7,038 nt of DNA, taken from Planctomycetaceae bacterium (GTDB taxonomy: Bacteria; Planctomycetota; Planctomycetia; Pirellulales; JAEUIK01). Shown here piece by piece: positions 5,274 to 7,038 of this stretch (its first letter is position 1; each line of letters starts with the position of its first letter). A model generated the notes under the pieces. That model saw only the letters and a list, made by a program, of their open reading frames with translations. It was not told the origin of the DNA and ran no database searches. Made by a program: the position numbers and the translations under genes. The stretch lies in assembly GCA_015493185.1 (NCBI GenBank), contig WGDQ01000014.1, positions 1 to 7,038 of the forward strand, in the 5' to 3' direction.

Positions 5274-7038
5274 ATGACACAAGCGCCGCGGCACGATCGT
5301 CGTTCGTCAGAAGCTCAGCCGATGGGAACCGATTCGGCGGATTCATCTGTTGTTGCCGTGGGTGCGGAAGCGGCGAGCAGCGATTTGCGGCTCGAGGCCG
5401 AACGGCGCATGCTGGCCGAGGCGCAGCAGGCGGGCTTTTGGAGTCGGATCGCTGTTTACACGCGGCTTTCCGGGCCGGGCTGGCTGCAAAGCGCGCTGAC
5501 CTTGGGCGGCGGATCGTTGGGCAGCAGCCTGTATTTGGGGGTGCTGGCCGGCTACAGCCTGCTGTGGGTGCAGCCGCTGGCGATGATTCTGGGCATCATC
5601 ATGCTCAGTGCCATCAGCTACGTGGTGTTGTCGACTCGCGAGCGACCGTTTCCGGCGATCAATCGGCACATCAACCCCGTGTTGGGATGGGGGTGGGCGC
5701 TGGCCTCGCTGGCGGCCAATGTGGTGTGGTGTTTGCCGCAGTATTCGCTGTTGGCCGGTGTGGCACAGCAGAACTTGTTGCCTGACTTTGTTGGACCCGA
5801 CAGCGCGATGGGCGACTTCGGCGGCAAGCTGGCCGTGGTGGCCGTGGTGCTGGTGGTGACAACCATTGTTACCTGGGCCTACGACAGCGGTAGCTGGGGC
5901 GTGCGGCTTTACGAATGGCTGTTGAAGCTGATCGTGGGCATGATCGTGGTTTGCTTCATCGGCGTGGTGGTGCAACTGGCCCGATCGAGCGGCGGCTTGC
6001 CGTGGGGCGAGGTGCTGTGGGGCTTTGTGCCCGACTTGCGACGGGTGTTTCGTCCTTCACCGGCTTTCCAGCAGTTGATCGACCTGGTGCCCGAGGCCTC
6101 GCGGCAGTTCTGGATCGATCGCATTGTGGGCGAGCAGCGCGATGTGTTGATCAGCGCGGCGGCCACGGCAGTGGGCGTGAACATGACGTTTCTGTTGCCC
6201 TATTCGATGTTGGCCCGCGGCTGGGACCGCCGGTTTCGTGGCTTGGCCCGTTTCGACTTGTCGACGGGCATGTTGATTCCGTATTTGATCGCCACCAGTT
6301 GCGTGGTGATTGCGGCGGCCTCGCGGTTTCAGCCCGACGGCGAGTTGGCGGCAAGTGGCGTGGTAGATGCCGCGGCGGTCGAGAAGCTGGACGACGGGGC
6401 GATCAAGTCGATCATGCGAGCTCGGCTGGCCCACGTCCTGGGAAAGGAGCAGTTTGCCGCGCTGAGCGAGGAGGAGATCGAACTTCGGCTCGAACCGCTT
6501 TCGCCGGTCGAGCTGACGTTGGCCGGGCACATGGTGCGCAAAGATGCGTTCGATCTGGCCCGATCGTTGCAGCCGCTGACGGGCAAGATTTTTGCCAACG
6601 TGATTTTCGGCATCGGCGTGGTCGGGATGACGCTATCGACGATCACGCTGTTGATGCTCAACTCGGGTTTTGTGATTTGCGAGATGTTGGGCATTCCGCC
6701 CAAGGGGTGGCCGCACCGCTTGGGCACGCTGGCCGCGGCGATTGGGGCATTGGGCCCCTTTGTGTGGAAGGGGGCCGCGTTTTACCTGGTGGTGCCCACC
6801 TCGGTGTTCGGCATGATTTTGCTGCCGGTTGCCTACTGGACCTTTTTCTTGATGATGAACCAACGCTCGCTTCTGGGCGAAGAAATGCCGGTCGGCCGCG
6901 CCCGACTGGTGTGGAACGTGCTCATGGTGCTGGCCGCCGGCACCGCCACACTGGCCAGCTTGTGGAGCGTGTGGAACAAAACCCGCTGGGGTGGTCTGGC
7001 CGCCGTGGGGGCCTTTGTGTTGCTGGCGGCTGTGGTGC
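5274..7038 (+). CDS. NRAMP-like membrane transporter (partial, cut by window end)
   Basis: The first 588 residues are present and the frame is still open at the edge. After a hydrophilic, low-complexity N-terminus (1-55), the protein is an inner-membrane carrier. LSGPGWLQSALTLGGGSLGSSLYLG (residues 65-89) corresponds to the start of the first NRAMP helix, followed by hydrophobic helices near 92-120, 137-163, 185-202, 214-235, 288-312, 330-350, 437-466, 483-496, 500-528, 546-564 and 572-588. NRAMP proteins are LeuT-fold carriers that cotransport divalent metals with protons. Here, the conserved DPGN of helix 1 reads GPGW (67-70), and the helix 6 MPH-type motif appears as GVNMTFLLPYSM (301-312). 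The usual Asp, Asn and Met ligands therefore seem to be absent or shifted, and the substrate is uncertain. Residues about 351-436 form a large charged loop that is mostly helical by composition. The gene follows trxB on the same strand after 246 nt and is probably a separate unit. Another LeuT-fold family is possible. Confidence 0.75.
   Translation, partial: MTQAPRHDRRSSEAQPMGTDSADSSVVAVGAEAASSDLRLEAERRMLAEAQQAGFWSRIAVYTRLSGPGWLQSALTLGGGSLGSSLYLGVLAGYSLLWVQPLAMILGIIMLSAISYVVLSTRERPFPAINRHINPVLGWGWALASLAANVVWCLPQYSLLAGVAQQNLLPDFVGPDSAMGDFGGKLAVVAVVLVVTTIVTWAYDSGSWGVRLYEWLLKLIVGMIVVCFIGVVVQLARSSGGLPWGEVLWGFVPDLRRVFRPSPAFQQLIDLVPEASRQFWIDRIVGEQRDVLISAAATAVGVNMTFLLPYSMLARGWDRRFRGLARFDLSTGMLIPYLIATSCVVIAAASRFQPDGELAASGVVDAAAVEKLDDGAIKSIMRARLAHVLGKEQFAALSEEEIELRLEPLSPVELTLAGHMVRKDAFDLARSLQPLTGKIFANVIFGIGVVGMTLSTITLLMLNSGFVICEMLGIPPKGWPHRLGTLAAAIGALGPFVWKGAAFYLVVPTSVFGMILLPVAYWTFFLMMNQRSLLGEEMPVGRARLVWNVLMVLAAGTATLASLWSVWNKTRWGGLAAVGAFVLLAAVV

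Noticed and set aside
5343..5975. A His/Gln-rich 210-codon minus-strand frame
   Set aside because: It is antisense to the NRAMP-like gene, whose helices and motifs are continuous across it.

Overview
The window looks like chromosomal DNA from a high-GC bacterium, most probably a planctomycete of the Pirellula/Rhodopirellula type. This is an inference. It rests on the lineage-flavoured versions of three proteins: a CstA with an Ala/Gln-rich internal insert, a thioredoxin reductase with an extra segment after its PGFP motif, and an NRAMP-like transporter with a long hydrophilic loop. The wide, poorly coding gaps between genes also fit. I see no rRNA, tRNA, CRISPR array, insertion sequence or phage gene.

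Layout, left to right. Bases 1-435 hold a possible minus-strand gene that leaves the window at base 1, a 7-bp inverted repeat and a weak hairpin. A minus-strand pair follows: cstA (986-2902) and, 82 nt downstream of its stop, a 155-residue thioredoxin-fold protein with an adjacent Cys-Cys pair (436-903). Bases 2903-3980 are about 1.1 kb without a gene I can defend. They separate the minus-strand pair from plus-strand genes and contain two families of degraded short repeats and one sigma70-like promoter candidate. The plus strand then carries trxB (3981-5027, TTG start with a very strong Shine-Dalgarno) and, after a 246-nt gap, an NRAMP-like membrane transporter (5274 to the window end, truncated by the edge).

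How the genes may work together: CstA imports pyruvate or small peptides during carbon limitation. The small redox-type protein behind it is probably cotranscribed and may regulate or service the transporter or its substrate pathway. TrxB uses NADPH to reduce thioredoxin-type dithiols. The NRAMP-like protein would move a cation or other small solute across the inner membrane, but the usual metal-coordinating residues appear to be replaced. The most interesting items are the CstA-linked Cys-Cys thioredoxin-fold protein, the NRAMP-like carrier lacking canonical ligands, and the 18-bp decayed tandem repeat in the central gap. I did not find clear evidence of a wholly new multi-gene system.
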